A DNA stretch of 64,000 nucleotides from Macrococcus armenti (GTDB lineage: Bacteria > Bacillota > Bacilli > Staphylococcales > Staphylococcaceae): assembly GCF_020097135.1 (NCBI RefSeq), contig NZ_CP083608.1:1922001-1986000 (forward strand), given 5' to 3'. Under the pieces are notes generated by a model that saw nothing but the letters and a program-made list of their open reading frames with translations, searched no databases and was not told where the DNA came from. This document shows, piece after piece, positions 53,886-62,447 of the stretch; position 1 is the first letter of the stretch; every line of letters begins with the position of its first letter. Made by a program: the position numbers and the translations under genes.

Positions 53886-55187
53886 CTATTCAGTTATGAC
53901 TTTATGAATTAACACTGGCGCTTCTGCGTGGTCAGAGATTTCAATATTGTCATAGATTTTGTTCATTACATCCTCTACATTATCACGGTTTGCATAAATT
54001 GTTACAAGTGATTCGCCTTCCTCAACTTCGTCGCCAACTTTCTTGCGTAACATTAATCCTACTGCAAGATCAATCGTATCTTCTTTTGTCGCACGGCCTG
54101 CTCCAAGCAGCATAGAAGCAATACCTACTTCATCAGCAACGATCTTGCTTACTACACCTGTGCGTTTCGCTGGTACTTCAATGATATATTTCGCTTGTGG
54201 TAATTTCGTTACATCATCAACTACTGATGGGTCTCCACCTTGGTTTTTAAGAAATGTTTTAAATTTCTCCAGCGCTTTACCGTTGTTAATTACTTCTTGT
54301 AACTGTGCACGTGCATCTTCAAGTGTGTTTGATTTACCTGCAAGCACGACCATCTGGCTACCTAACGTTAAAACAAGCTCCGTTAAATCTTCAGGACCTT
54401 CTCCACGTAAAGTTTCGATTGCCTCTTTCACTTCTAGCGCATTACCAATCGCATATCCTAATGGTTGACTCATATCAGAAATAATCGCCATCGTATTACG
54501 TCCAACATTATTACCGATTTTAACCATTGCAGTTGCTAACATTTCTGCATCTTTATCTGTTTTCATAAATGCACCCGCACCTGTTTTAACATCAAGTACA
54601 ATCGCATCTGCACCAGCTGCAATCTTTTTACTCATAATACTTGATGCAATAAGAGGTATACTATTTACTGTTCCTGTCACGTCACGTAATGCATAAAGTT
54701 TCTTATCAGCAGGTGTTAAGTTCCCTGTCTGTCCGATAACAGCAAGTTTATCTTCGTTTACAATTTTCACAAAATCATCTTCTGAAATTTCTACATGGAA
54801 ACCTTCCACCGCTTCTAACTTATCAATCGTACCACCTGTATGACCCAGGCCACGCCCGCTCATCTTCGCAACTGGAATATCCAGCGCTGCAACTAAAGGT
54901 CCAAGCACTAAAGTTGTCGTATCACCTACACCACCTGTTGAGTGTTTATCAACTTTAATCCCTTTAATTGCTGATAAGTCAATTTGATCACCACTTTCAA
55001 CCATTGCCATCGTTAAGTTTGCACGCTCTTCATCATTCATATCCTGGAAGAAAATCGCCATCGCTAAACTTGATGCTTGGTAATCCGGAATATCACCATT
55101 CGTATAACCTTTGATGAAAAACTCGATTTCTTCTTTCGTAAGCGCGTGTCCATCTCGTTTCTTCGTAATAATGTCTACCATTCTCAT
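53886..55187 (-). CDS. pdp: Pyrimidine-nucleoside phosphorylase
   Basis: This enzyme splits uridine and thymidine to base and (deoxy)ribose-1-P. The 433-residue protein has [42 protein letters not shown] (phosphate site) and the [16 protein letters not shown] motif. I chose ATG 55187, behind AGGAGG, giving the staphylococcal length. The frame is open for 26 further codons upstream. It lies between deoC and deoB. Confidence 0.96.
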   Translation of the reverse strand: MRMVDIITKKRDGHALTKEEIEFFIKGYTNGDIPDYQASSLAMAIFFQDMNDEERANLTMAMVESGDQIDLSAIKGIKVDKHSTGGVGDTTTLVLGPLVAALDIPVAKMSGRGLGHTGGTIDKLEAVEGFHVEISEDDFVKIVNEDKLAVIGQTGNLTPADKKLYALRDVTGTVNSIPLIASSIMSKKIAAGADAIVLDVKTGAGAFMKTDKDAEMLATAMVKIGNNVGRNTMAIISDMSQPLGYAIGNALEVKEAIETLRGEGPEDLTELVLTLGSQMVVLAGKSNTLEDARAQLQEVINNGKALEKFKTFLKNQGGDPSVVDDVTKLPQAKYIIEVPAKRTGVVSKIVADEVGIASMLLGAGRATKEDTIDLAVGLMLRKKVGDEVEEGESLVTIYANRDNVEDVMNKIYDNIEISDHAEAPVLIHKVITE

Positions 55188-55239
55188 TATCTTTTCCTCC
55201 TTTGTAAACGCTTGCTTCAACTTTATAAGGGAAAGGGAA

Positions 55240-55902
55240 TTAATAATCCCCTTTAGCTTCTTCACCTTTTAAAATTTGTACGCCAGCACTTGCACCGATA
55301 CGTGTTGCACCTGCCTCAATCATCTTCATAACGTCCTCATAAGAACGTACACCACCTGAAGCTTTTACACCCATAACCGTACCAACTGTTTTACGCATTA
55401 ATGCTATATCCTCTTTCGTTGCACCACCAGTTGAGAAACCAGTAGATGTCTTCACGAAATCCGCACCTTGTGCTTGTGCAATCTCACATGCTTTTACTTT
55501 CTCTTCTTCTGTTAATAAAGCTGTTTCGATAATTACCTTTGTCGTAACATCACCTGCAGCATCAACTACCGCTTTAATATCTTCAGCTACCAAATCATAG
55601 TTCTTATCTTTAAGTGCACCTACGTTAATCACCATATCAACTTCACCGGCACCATTTGCAATTGCATCTTTCGTCTCAAATGCTTTCACAGCAGGTGTAT
55701 TCGCACCTAACGGGAAACCGATAACTGTACATACTAATACATCCGTTCCTTCTAATAATGATTTTGCGTATGCAACATGCGTAGGATTTACACAAACACT
55801 CATAAATCCATATTCGCGTGCTTCGTGTGCAAGTTGTTCAATTTGTGCTTTCGTCGTTTCAGGCTTTAATGCTGTATGATCAATATACTTTGCTAAGTTC
55901 AC
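55240..55902 (-). CDS. deoC: Deoxyribose-phosphate aldolase
   Basis: DeoC cleaves deoxyribose-5-P to acetaldehyde and glyceraldehyde-3-P. The 220-residue TIM barrel has the Schiff-base Lys in [13 protein letters not shown] (catalytic), [15 protein letters not shown], and [13 protein letters not shown] with the second Lys. The start codon is GTG (55902) after AAGGAGG. Its promoter region carries the DeoR palindrome. Confidence 0.96.
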   Translation of the reverse strand: MNLAKYIDHTALKPETTKAQIEQLAHEAREYGFMSVCVNPTHVAYAKSLLEGTDVLVCTVIGFPLGANTPAVKAFETKDAIANGAGEVDMVINVGALKDKNYDLVAEDIKAVVDAAGDVTTKVIIETALLTEEEKVKACEIAQAQGADFVKTSTGFSTGGATKEDIALMRKTVGTVMGVKASGGVRSYEDVMKMIEAGATRIGASAGVQILKGEEAKGDY

Positions 55903-55929
55903 GATTCATCCTCCTTTAATTTCATCTTC

Positions 55930-55980
55930 ATTATAACAGATAATGAACAAAAGTAAAAATGATATATGAACTTTTGTTCA
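55930..55980 (-). promoter_or_regulatory. DeoR operator and deoC promoter
   Basis: The -10 TATAAT is at 55930-55935. The palindrome TGAAC-AAAA-GTTCA lies at 55967-55980, and a matching half-site TGAACAAAA is at 55944-55952. This two-part layout is like the B. subtilis dra (deo) operator recognised by DeoR, which is encoded immediately upstream. Confidence 0.75.
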
Positions 55981-55982
55981 AG

Positions 55983-56924
55983 TTATATTAATTGCTTTGC
56001 CGTTATACTATCTGTAATTAATACGTTAGGAATTTTTCCATTTAAAGCACCACGAATTGCTTCAACTTTATGCTGTCCACCTGCAACAAGTATGCTTGTT
56101 GGAATCTTACGTAATGTGCTTAGTGTTACACCCATCGTTCTGTCATCAACAAATGCATCTGCAGTTTTACCTTTTTCATTGTAAAACCTTGAGCAAATAT
56201 CTCCTACAGCATTCATCTTTAATCGTTTCATTTCATCTTTGTTAAAGAAACCAAGCTTGAATAACAATGCTTCATCTCTTACTGTACCTGTTGTATAGAT
56301 AGCTACATTACATTTCGGTGCCATGTTGAGTATGCCTTTAATATGACGGTCTGCACTAACAAGTTTCTTCACTTCTTTATTATCAAAAATTACCGGAACC
56401 GGTAAATCGCGCGGAATGGAATTAAAACTTTGTGCGAACAATGATAACGTCTCATGAGAATTTGTTGCAACATTTGAATAAGAAATTCCACCTTTAAGTT
56501 GAATCGTCTCAACCCCATGCAAATTCGTTTGGGGCATTTGTTCTGCAACATGATACATCGTCTTCCCCCAGCTCACACCGACAACATCATTGTTTTTAAC
56601 AGTACGTGCTAAATATTCTGCTGCGCTTTCAGAAATCGCCTTAATTACAGCCTCATATCGATCACTCGTTACTTCTTTAATGATCACATCTTTCAAACCA
56701 TACTTTTCTTTAATTAAACGTACAAGTTCTTCACTTTTATCATAAGGATCATGAATTGTCACCTCTACAATACCCATCTCTCTTGCATATTGCAGTTGCC
56801 TTGAAACAGTTGGTCTTGAAATATTCAACTCATCTGCAATTTCTTTTTGACCTAAATCTTCTTCATAATACATTTTCGCAATTTTTATACATTGTTTAGT
56901 TTTGTCTTCAACTTTATCTTCCAT
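55983..56924 (-). CDS. deoR: Deoxyribonucleoside regulator DeoR (SorC family)
   Basis: A 313-residue SorC-type regulator: an N-terminal HTH (QKEIADELNISRPTVSRQLQYARE) and a sugar-phosphate binding domain with VGVSWGKTMYHVAE, QLKGGISY and VDDRTMGVTLSTL. The length equals B. subtilis DeoR. It stands upstream of deoC-pdp-deoB, with the operator just after its stop. Deoxyribose-5-P is the expected inducer. The ATG at 56924 follows GGGGTGA. Confidence 0.92.
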   Translation of the reverse strand: MEDKVEDKTKQCIKIAKMYYEEDLGQKEIADELNISRPTVSRQLQYAREMGIVEVTIHDPYDKSEELVRLIKEKYGLKDVIIKEVTSDRYEAVIKAISESAAEYLARTVKNNDVVGVSWGKTMYHVAEQMPQTNLHGVETIQLKGGISYSNVATNSHETLSLFAQSFNSIPRDLPVPVIFDNKEVKKLVSADRHIKGILNMAPKCNVAIYTTGTVRDEALLFKLGFFNKDEMKRLKMNAVGDICSRFYNEKGKTADAFVDDRTMGVTLSTLRKIPTSILVAGGQHKVEAIRGALNGKIPNVLITDSITAKQLI

Positions 56925-56969
56925 TCTCTTCACCCCTACGCTTCAATTTTATATAAAAATACAAAAAAA

Positions 56970-56994
56970 TACACTCCAAATCATTTGGAGTGTA
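56970..56994 (-). terminator. Terminator after dps
   Basis: A perfect 12-base inverted repeat (TACACTCCAAAT) with a single-base loop. On the minus strand it is followed by TTTTTTTG. Confidence 0.9.
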
Positions 56995-57003
56995 AATATA
57001 TTA

Positions 57004-57456
57004 TTATTTCAAGAATGATTTTAGCATCCAGTTATGTTTTTCAAGGCTAGTGATCATTCCTAAGAACATATCTGCAGTCATTTCATCATCTGCCGATTCT
57101 GCTGCTGCCTTACCTTCTTCTAATTGTTTAATAATCTTATCGAAGTCTTTCGATAAATCTTTAACCATATCTTCAGCCGTTAAATCTTTTTTCGCTTCTT
57201 TAACTACTGATAGTTCAAGTGATTCCTTCAGTGTTGCAATCGGATTACCTTGAATTGCAAGAATGCGCTCCGCAAGTTCATCGATATATGTACTTGCTTC
57301 ATTATAAAACGCTTCAAACTTCTCATGTAAACTGAAGAAGTGAGGTCCTTTTACATACCAGTGATAGTTATGTAGTTTTGTAAATAATACCGTCCAGTTA
57401 GCAACTTGCTGGTTTAATGCTGCAACTACTTTGTTGTCATTTGATTTCTTAGCCAT
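57004..57456 (-). CDS. dps: Dps/MrgA-type ferritin-like DNA-binding protein
   Basis: Dps oxidises and stores iron and protects DNA from peroxide. The 150-residue four-helix protein has the ferroxidase motif LHNYHWYVKGPHFFSLHEKFEAF and DELAERI. A PerR box sits between the -35 and -10 of its promoter, so peroxide should derepress it. It follows the staphylococcal arrangement next to the deo genes. Confidence 0.95.
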   Translation of the reverse strand: MAKKSNDNKVVAALNQQVANWTVLFTKLHNYHWYVKGPHFFSLHEKFEAFYNEASTYIDELAERILAIQGNPIATLKESLELSVVKEAKKDLTAEDMVKDLSKDFDKIIKQLEEGKAAAESADDEMTADMFLGMITSLEKHNWMLKSFLK

Positions 57457-57489
57457 ATGAATCTCTCCTCTTCCTTATTTATATTAATT

Positions 57490-57518
57490 ATTATATTAGA
57501 ATTATTCTAATTAATCAA
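57490..57518 (-). promoter_or_regulatory. dps promoter with a PerR box in the spacer
   Basis: The -35 TTGATT (57513-57518) and -10 TATAAT (57490-57495) are 17 bases apart. The 7-1-7 palindrome TTAGAATTATTCTAA (57496-57510) fills the spacer and fits the PerR consensus TTANAATNATTNTAA. Confidence 0.85.
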
Positions 57519-57571
57519 GAGTTATGTCTTATTTTATTAATTATGGGTATACTATTAAAAAGGAGGCGCCT

Positions 57572-58252
57572 ATGTTAAAAAAATATTTATTACCAATTAT
57601 CATCTGTTTCATTTTCTTGTCTTTAATTTTAACAATCGATTACTGGAAAGTTTTAATTATCGATACACTTACTTCTACCCCTTTTATCATTGTTTTATGC
57701 ATATGTGCATTATTAGCTGCATTACTTGCATATTTTTTCAGTAAGCTTGCATACAAAGTCGATAATGATCCTGATCTAGAACATTACGAGCAGGACCGCG
57801 CAAGTTTTAAGAAGTTTTCTGAAATGAATATCTTTTTAATTATCTCTTTTTACTTTGCATTAGGTTCAATATTACTTGTGAGTTTAAATGACGCGCCAAT
57901 CAGTTTAGGAATTGTAAGTATTATGACGCTTATCATCGCGATTGTAATGCGTTACTACGGTTATAAGATGATTAATAAACTTTATCCTGAGCGCGATCTA
58001 CCACAAAACTTTGAATCAGACTTTGATGATAAACTAATTGATTCATTAAATAAAGAAGAAATGATCACTATATTTACCGGGTTATATAATGCTTTTAAAC
58101 TTACGAATATCGTATTACCGGCAGCAATGCTTCTTGTAACGATATATAGTTATGCAACTGGTATTCCACAACACTTTGCACTGAGTACAATTGCCGGTTG
58201 TGCGATTGCAATAAACGTTATGTATCAAATTACTGTGAGAAAGCTAATATAA
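57572..58252 (+). CDS. DUF3169-like membrane protein
   Basis: A 226-residue membrane protein with about six hydrophobic segments and a short polar loop PDLEHYEQDRASFKKF between the second and third. The size and this loop are compatible with DUF3169, a family of unknown role usually next to an HTH gene. Here no HTH neighbour is seen. The start is ATG 57572 after AGGAGG; the upstream in-frame extension lacks a site. Confidence 0.6.
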   Translation: MLKKYLLPIIICFIFLSLILTIDYWKVLIIDTLTSTPFIIVLCICALLAALLAYFFSKLAYKVDNDPDLEHYEQDRASFKKFSEMNIFLIISFYFALGSILLVSLNDAPISLGIVSIMTLIIAIVMRYYGYKMINKLYPERDLPQNFESDFDDKLIDSLNKEEMITIFTGLYNAFKLTNIVLPAAMLLVTIYSYATGIPQHFALSTIAGCAIAINVMYQITVRKLI

Positions 58253-58269
58253 ACATTAAGATACAAATA

Positions 58270-58298
58270 AAGGATAGAGACAAATTGTCTCTATCCTT
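58270..58298. terminator. Bidirectional terminator between the DUF3169-like and MFS genes
   Basis: Arms AAGGATAGAGACAA / TTGTCTCTATCCTT; T and A runs on both sides. Confidence 0.85.
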
Positions 58299-58303
58299 CT
58301 CTA

Positions 58304-59569
58304 TTATCCTTCATCTGATAATAATGGTTTATCTGGTTGTACGAAGAACCATAATACAATAGCACCAACTGCCGGGATTATCATTAAGTAGAATGTTGTA
58401 TCCCAACCGTAATGCTGTACTAAGTATCCACCTAGCATCGGACTAATAAATGCGCCGATATTACCCCATAAGTTCATCCATCCTGAAACTGTTCCTGAGA
58501 AGTTACGACCTAAGTCAGTTGCTGATGCCCAGCTCATACCCATCGATAATCCTACACCACCAAGACATAATGATAAGTAGATTAAGTTCATTGTCATATC
58601 ATTTGTCTGTACTGATAAGAATAACGATACTGCGAACACGATAAATCCGAAGATTGCAATAAGTGCTCTTGCTTTAAATCTAGAATAACCTTTTGAAATA
58701 ATAGCGTCAGAAATTGATCCACCTGCCATAATTAATATAAACATGATTAACCAAGGTGCTGCTGCTAAAAATTTCATATCTTTTAATACGACATGATATT
58801 CTTCCTGTAAATATGTCGGTAACCAGATTAAGAATAATGTAATTACGAACTGAACAACAAAGTATTGTCCTGCAATTGCAAAGAAACTGAAACGTTTAAA
58901 GAATAAACCCCACGGTGCAGATTTCTTATCTGTTTGAACAACATCACGATTCGCCATGATATAAGCTTTTTCCGCTTCATTTACCATCTTATGATGTTCC
59001 GGTAAATCTTTAGCAATGATTAGCCATAGTGCTGCAATTACAATACCAATCGCACCGAAAATAAAGAATACTGCTTCCCATCCGAATGCCTGATAAATTG
59101 CAATGGTTACAAATGGTGCAATAACTGGTCCGAAGTATGAACCTGCTAATAACGCACTAGATGCGCGACCTTTTTCACTTTTTGCAAACCAGTATGTATT
59201 AAACACAGCATTAGAAGGATACATCGGCCCTTCCCCAACACCGAATAGGAAACGCATCGCATAAAGTAACCCGTGATTTCTTACAACACCTGTTAAGATT
59301 GTAAATGCACTCCACCATACGAGTGCGAATGTTAACATTTTCTTAGGACCAAACTTTTCTGCCATAATTCCTGCCGGCACTTGCATTAACGCATAACCTG
59401 CCGCAAACATAGATGCGAGCATACCAAACTGTGTTTTATTCATATTTAAGTCTTCCATCATTGGCTGTGCGATATAAGAAATATTCGCTCTATCCATATA
59501 CGCGATAACTCCAATTAAGAAGAACATTAATGCAAACATCCATCTAATTTTCGTAGCTTTTTGATTCAT
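58304..59569 (-). CDS. MFS transporter, ACS family (organic acid/sugar acid)
   Basis: A 421-residue twelve-helix permease with the anion:cation symporter family signature: GVIAYMDRANISYIA at helix 1, GPKKMLTFALVWWSAFT, and GVGEGPMYPSN. The family carries glucarate, galactonate, hexuronates and related acids; the substrate is not clear. The ATG 59569 follows GAGGTGA. A perfect cre site upstream suggests CcpA repression. No catabolic gene is adjacent, which leaves the substrate open. Confidence 0.85.
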   Translation of the reverse strand: MNQKATKIRWMFALMFFLIGVIAYMDRANISYIAQPMMEDLNMNKTQFGMLASMFAAGYALMQVPAGIMAEKFGPKKMLTFALVWWSAFTILTGVVRNHGLLYAMRFLFGVGEGPMYPSNAVFNTYWFAKSEKGRASSALLAGSYFGPVIAPFVTIAIYQAFGWEAVFFIFGAIGIVIAALWLIIAKDLPEHHKMVNEAEKAYIMANRDVVQTDKKSAPWGLFFKRFSFFAIAGQYFVVQFVITLFLIWLPTYLQEEYHVVLKDMKFLAAAPWLIMFILIMAGGSISDAIISKGYSRFKARALIAIFGFIVFAVSLFLSVQTNDMTMNLIYLSLCLGGVGLSMGMSWASATDLGRNFSGTVSGWMNLWGNIGAFISPMLGGYLVQHYGWDTTFYLMIIPAVGAIVLWFFVQPDKPLLSDEG

Positions 59570-59593
59570 TATTTTCACCTCATTAAATAATAC

Positions 59594-59608
59594 GGTCATC
59601 ATATGACC
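59594..59608 (-). promoter_or_regulatory. Candidate operator palindrome before the MFS gene
   Basis: Perfect 6-base arms GGTCAT / ATGACC around CAT, 25-40 bases before the start codon and downstream of the predicted -10. A candidate site for a dedicated repressor. Confidence 0.4.
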
Positions 59609-59636
59609 AATTGACTAGATTAAAAATAACACATCA

Positions 59637-59650
59637 TGTAATCGATTACA
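59637..59650. promoter_or_regulatory. CcpA catabolite repression (cre) site
   Basis: The 14-base palindrome TGTAATCGATTACA matches the consensus TGWAANCGNTNWCA at every position. It overlaps a plausible -35 (TTGTAA) of the MFS gene with a TATTTT -10 seventeen bases away. Confidence 0.75.
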
Positions 59651-59822
59651 ATGACTTTGTGAAATTTTAATAATAATTCTGTAAATTTGTTATATAACAA
59701 GCATGCTCATATTATCTTTTTCAATTATTTAAATTGAATTCCTCTTCTACATAACAGCCAATATATTATTAGTGTATATTGAAAAACATTTCACATTGTT
59801 TATCATGAGTTGAAACAAAAAA

Positions 59823-59863
59823 CCGAATGATTTTGAAGATTCCTTACTTTCAATATCATTCGG
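59823..59863 (-). terminator. Terminator after the universal stress protein gene
   Basis: Arms CCGAATGAT / ATCATTCGG with further TTGAA/TTCAA pairing inside. On the minus strand a run of T follows. Confidence 0.82.
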
Positions 59864-59883
59864 GCAATTATTAAATGTTTAAA

Positions 59884-60378
59884 TTAAATCAGTTTTTCTC
59901 TAAAGTGTTTTGTATATTCATTCAGTTCATAGTCTTCAGGGACTTGCTCTGTTCTTACAACAAGAACGTCGCACTTCGCATACCTTACAATTGCATCAGA
60001 TACACTACCCATTACAAATCTCTCAAGCGCATTATAGCCACTTGAACCACACATAATTAAATCCGCATTATACTTTACAGCAATCTGCTTCGGTATAATA
60101 TTTTTTGCTGATCCGTGCTCAACAACAATTTCAACATCTTTAACGCCGTGTGAAGCTGCAATTGCCTTATATCCTTCTAACAATTCTAATGCATATTGAT
60201 GTGCATTCTCAGATATTGAACCTCCTAAAGCTTCAACATTTGCATACGTTCTAATATCCACAATGTGTACAAGAACGAGTTTTGCTTCATTTCGTAAAGC
60301 TACACCAATGCCTTTTTCGAATGCATATTCACTTACTTTAGAGCCGTCTAACGGGATTAATATTGTATTGTAATTCAA
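59884..60378 (-). CDS. Universal stress protein (UspA family)
   Basis: A 164-residue single Usp domain. The nucleotide motif G-2x-G-9x-G-S appears as CGSSGYNALERFVMGSV, and the protein opens with ILIPLDGSKVSEYAFEKG. This suggests an ATP-binding subtype. The start is a TTG (60378) close behind AGGAGGG; I found no better in-frame ATG. It is monocistronic, with its own terminator. Confidence 0.88.
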   Translation of the reverse strand: MNYNTILIPLDGSKVSEYAFEKGIGVALRNEAKLVLVHIVDIRTYANVEALGGSISENAHQYALELLEGYKAIAASHGVKDVEIVVEHGSAKNIIPKQIAVKYNADLIMCGSSGYNALERFVMGSVSDAIVRYAKCDVLVVRTEQVPEDYELNEYTKHFREKLI

Positions 60379-60421
60379 TGTACTCCCTCCTATCCTTATA
60401 TTTATTATACCACTTTAATAA

Positions 60422-61372
60422 TTATAAGCCTAAGTTTTTCATGTAATGATCACGCGCATCTGCTTTAATCGTTTCATTCGGCAGGAAATACCATAATCCA
60501 TCTTCAAGAATTGATCCTTCACCTTGAAGTTGTACTTTCTTCACATTACGTACTGCACCATTATATCCAGTTGCGAGTCCTTTTAGATCATCAAATGATA
60601 AATCCGTTACAACGTTGCCTTCAACATTTTTTAAGATGCTGTCTAACTTCGTTACAGAATCAACACTTAATACTTTTGTTGCCAATGCCTGAATTACAAT
60701 TTGTTGACGTTCCTGACGACCAAAGTCTCCGCCTGCACCATCTTCTTTACGACTTCTAATAAATGACATTGCCTGGTCACCATTCAGATGTGATTCCTGA
60801 CCTTTTACAAAACGATTACCGTTCGATGTAAATGTAGCGTTGCTCACAACATCTATGCCCCCAACTTCATCGACCATTTCGTGCATACCATCCATATTAA
60901 TCGTTGCATAATAATCTATTGGAACATTCATAAGTTTCTCAACAGAATCGATTGCCATCTTAGCCCCACCATACGCGTATGCGTGAGCGATTTTTTCATT
61001 TGTACCTTTACCAACCATTTCACTGTATGTATCACGAGGAATACTTAACATTTGAGACTGATTTGTCTTCGGATTAATACTCATTAATATAATTGAATCA
61101 CTTCGTCCTGCATCGCCTGTTGCTAAACGTTGTTTATTAGAATCAACACCAAACAATGCGACACTTATTGCATCTTTATTCGCAATGCTGACTTTATTTC
61201 CTCGAAGTTCAGATTTTTCACGGCCATCAATTTTATGCTGTATATTATCTGCCGTTTGTTTCACCTTTAAATATGAACCACCGACAAACCACGTTGCAAT
61301 TAATAACATAATTACAAACACTAGCAAAAATATACCTAGACATCCAAATCGTCTCTTTTTCTTCTTTTTCAT
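60422..61372 (-). CDS. LytR-CpsA-Psr (LCP) family cell-wall polymer ligase
   Basis: LCP proteins attach teichoic acids or capsules to peptidoglycan outside the membrane. The 316-residue protein has a basic N-terminus, one membrane helix (LGIFLLVFVIMLLIATWFVGG, about residues 12-33) and an extracellular LCP domain with FGVDS, GDAGRSDSI, LSIPRDTY and FIRSRKEDGAGGDFGRQERQ, whose Arg and Asp residues bind the lipid pyrophosphate. It resembles staphylococcal LcpA/LcpB, but which one is not clear. Confidence 0.92.
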   Translation of the reverse strand: MKKKKKRRFGCLGIFLLVFVIMLLIATWFVGGSYLKVKQTADNIQHKIDGREKSELRGNKVSIANKDAISVALFGVDSNKQRLATGDAGRSDSIILMSINPKTNQSQMLSIPRDTYSEMVGKGTNEKIAHAYAYGGAKMAIDSVEKLMNVPIDYYATINMDGMHEMVDEVGGIDVVSNATFTSNGNRFVKGQESHLNGDQAMSFIRSRKEDGAGGDFGRQERQQIVIQALATKVLSVDSVTKLDSILKNVEGNVVTDLSFDDLKGLATGYNGAVRNVKKVQLQGEGSILEDGLWYFLPNETIKADARDHYMKNLGL

Positions 61373-61441
61373 TAGTCCACCTCATAATTTATTAATTCAT
61401 TTTATATAAAGTATACTAATAAAGGTTTATTTATACAAAAT

Positions 61442-62056
61442 TTATTTAGTAAAAATAAGTAAATTATCGCGTATATCTACTGCTATAAATCCTTCATTCA
61501 ATAATCGTTCAATCTTATAAACATCATCTACATGGATAGCTATCTCTTCACCGCATTTCCGTCTTTCATCACGATATTTCAAGAAGATATAACGGACTTT
61601 ATCGCCATATACAAAATCTTTTGCAATAATATGCATATCATGATGAAATTTATCTTTAATACTTGCAATGTTATCAGGATGTACTGTCGCCATAATAATT
61701 GTGTACCCTTCTGGAATTCGTTCAAATAACCACTCACCCATCTTCTTCTGTAACCCTAGTCCACGATAGTCCGGATGAACGATAGATATATCCGAATATA
61801 TTATATTTTTTTGAGATACACTCATATTCGAAACATACTTTCCTAAATAATCTTTTTTAGGAATATGCATCGATCGAAATGCAATAACTTCATCACCATT
61901 TTTGCAAACACACAATACTTCATCATTAATGTTATCCATAATTTCATCTTTTGAAAGTGTTACAAGCATTTCTTTATCATTAATATGTTCAAATGCTCTA
62001 TTTTGCACCATCAAAATTTTTTCAATATCTTCCAAACATGCAAAACTAATTTTCAC
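61442..62056 (-). CDS. GNAT-family N-acetyltransferase
   Basis: A 204-residue protein with the acetyl-CoA motif DISIVHPDYRGLGLQKKMGEWL and IIMATVHPDNIASI. The start codon is a GTG (62056) close behind GGGAGG. The substrate is unknown. It stands alone between lcp and the secreted protease gene. Confidence 0.8.
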   Translation of the reverse strand: MKISFACLEDIEKILMVQNRAFEHINDKEMLVTLSKDEIMDNINDEVLCVCKNGDEVIAFRSMHIPKKDYLGKYVSNMSVSQKNIIYSDISIVHPDYRGLGLQKKMGEWLFERIPEGYTIIMATVHPDNIASIKDKFHHDMHIIAKDFVYGDKVRYIFLKYRDERRKCGEEIAIHVDDVYKIERLLNEGFIAVDIRDNLLIFTK

Positions 62057-62447
62057 AGTTCATTCCTCCCGTTCAGTAAAACTTATCACATCTTTTAAAT
62101 TATATTACAATATAGTTCTGTAAGATCTAATTTTGCTCCTTTACATAATGATACATTCTATTAAATAAATATATAATCTCACTAATTCCCCCGATTACTA
62201 TTCTTAAATAAATGTTTATCTTGCTATGATTGTTCAGATAGGCATATCAGCTTTAATGTAACTATCTCATTTTATCTAATATATAAATAAAATTATGTTT
62301 TATTAGAAAATTTTAGAAATAATGTTGTATGTAAATAACTTTTCAAAAAAATGATGAATTCAACTAAAAATTTCATTTACACAATACACTAAAATTAATA
62401 TAATATGAATAGTAATTTTATAATTTATCCAAAAGGAGTGTATTGAT
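62057..62447. other. Intergenic region of about 390 bases before the M30 protease gene
   Basis: Very AT-rich. Apart from the protease promoter and the divergent acetyltransferase 5' region I see no gene, hairpin or repeat with clear support. Confidence 0.6.
62376..62404 (+). promoter_or_regulatory. Promoter of the M30 protease gene
   Basis: A -35 TTTACA (62376-62381) and -10 TATAAT (62399-62404) with exactly 17 bases between, followed by AAAGGAG and the TTG start. Confidence 0.65.

Larger units (their letters stand above)
59570..59883. other. Intergenic region of about 310 bases between the MFS gene and the stress-protein gene
   Basis: Contains a cre site, a palindrome, and the usp terminator, listed separately. 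I see no small gene in the remaining AT-rich sequence. Confidence 0.6.
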
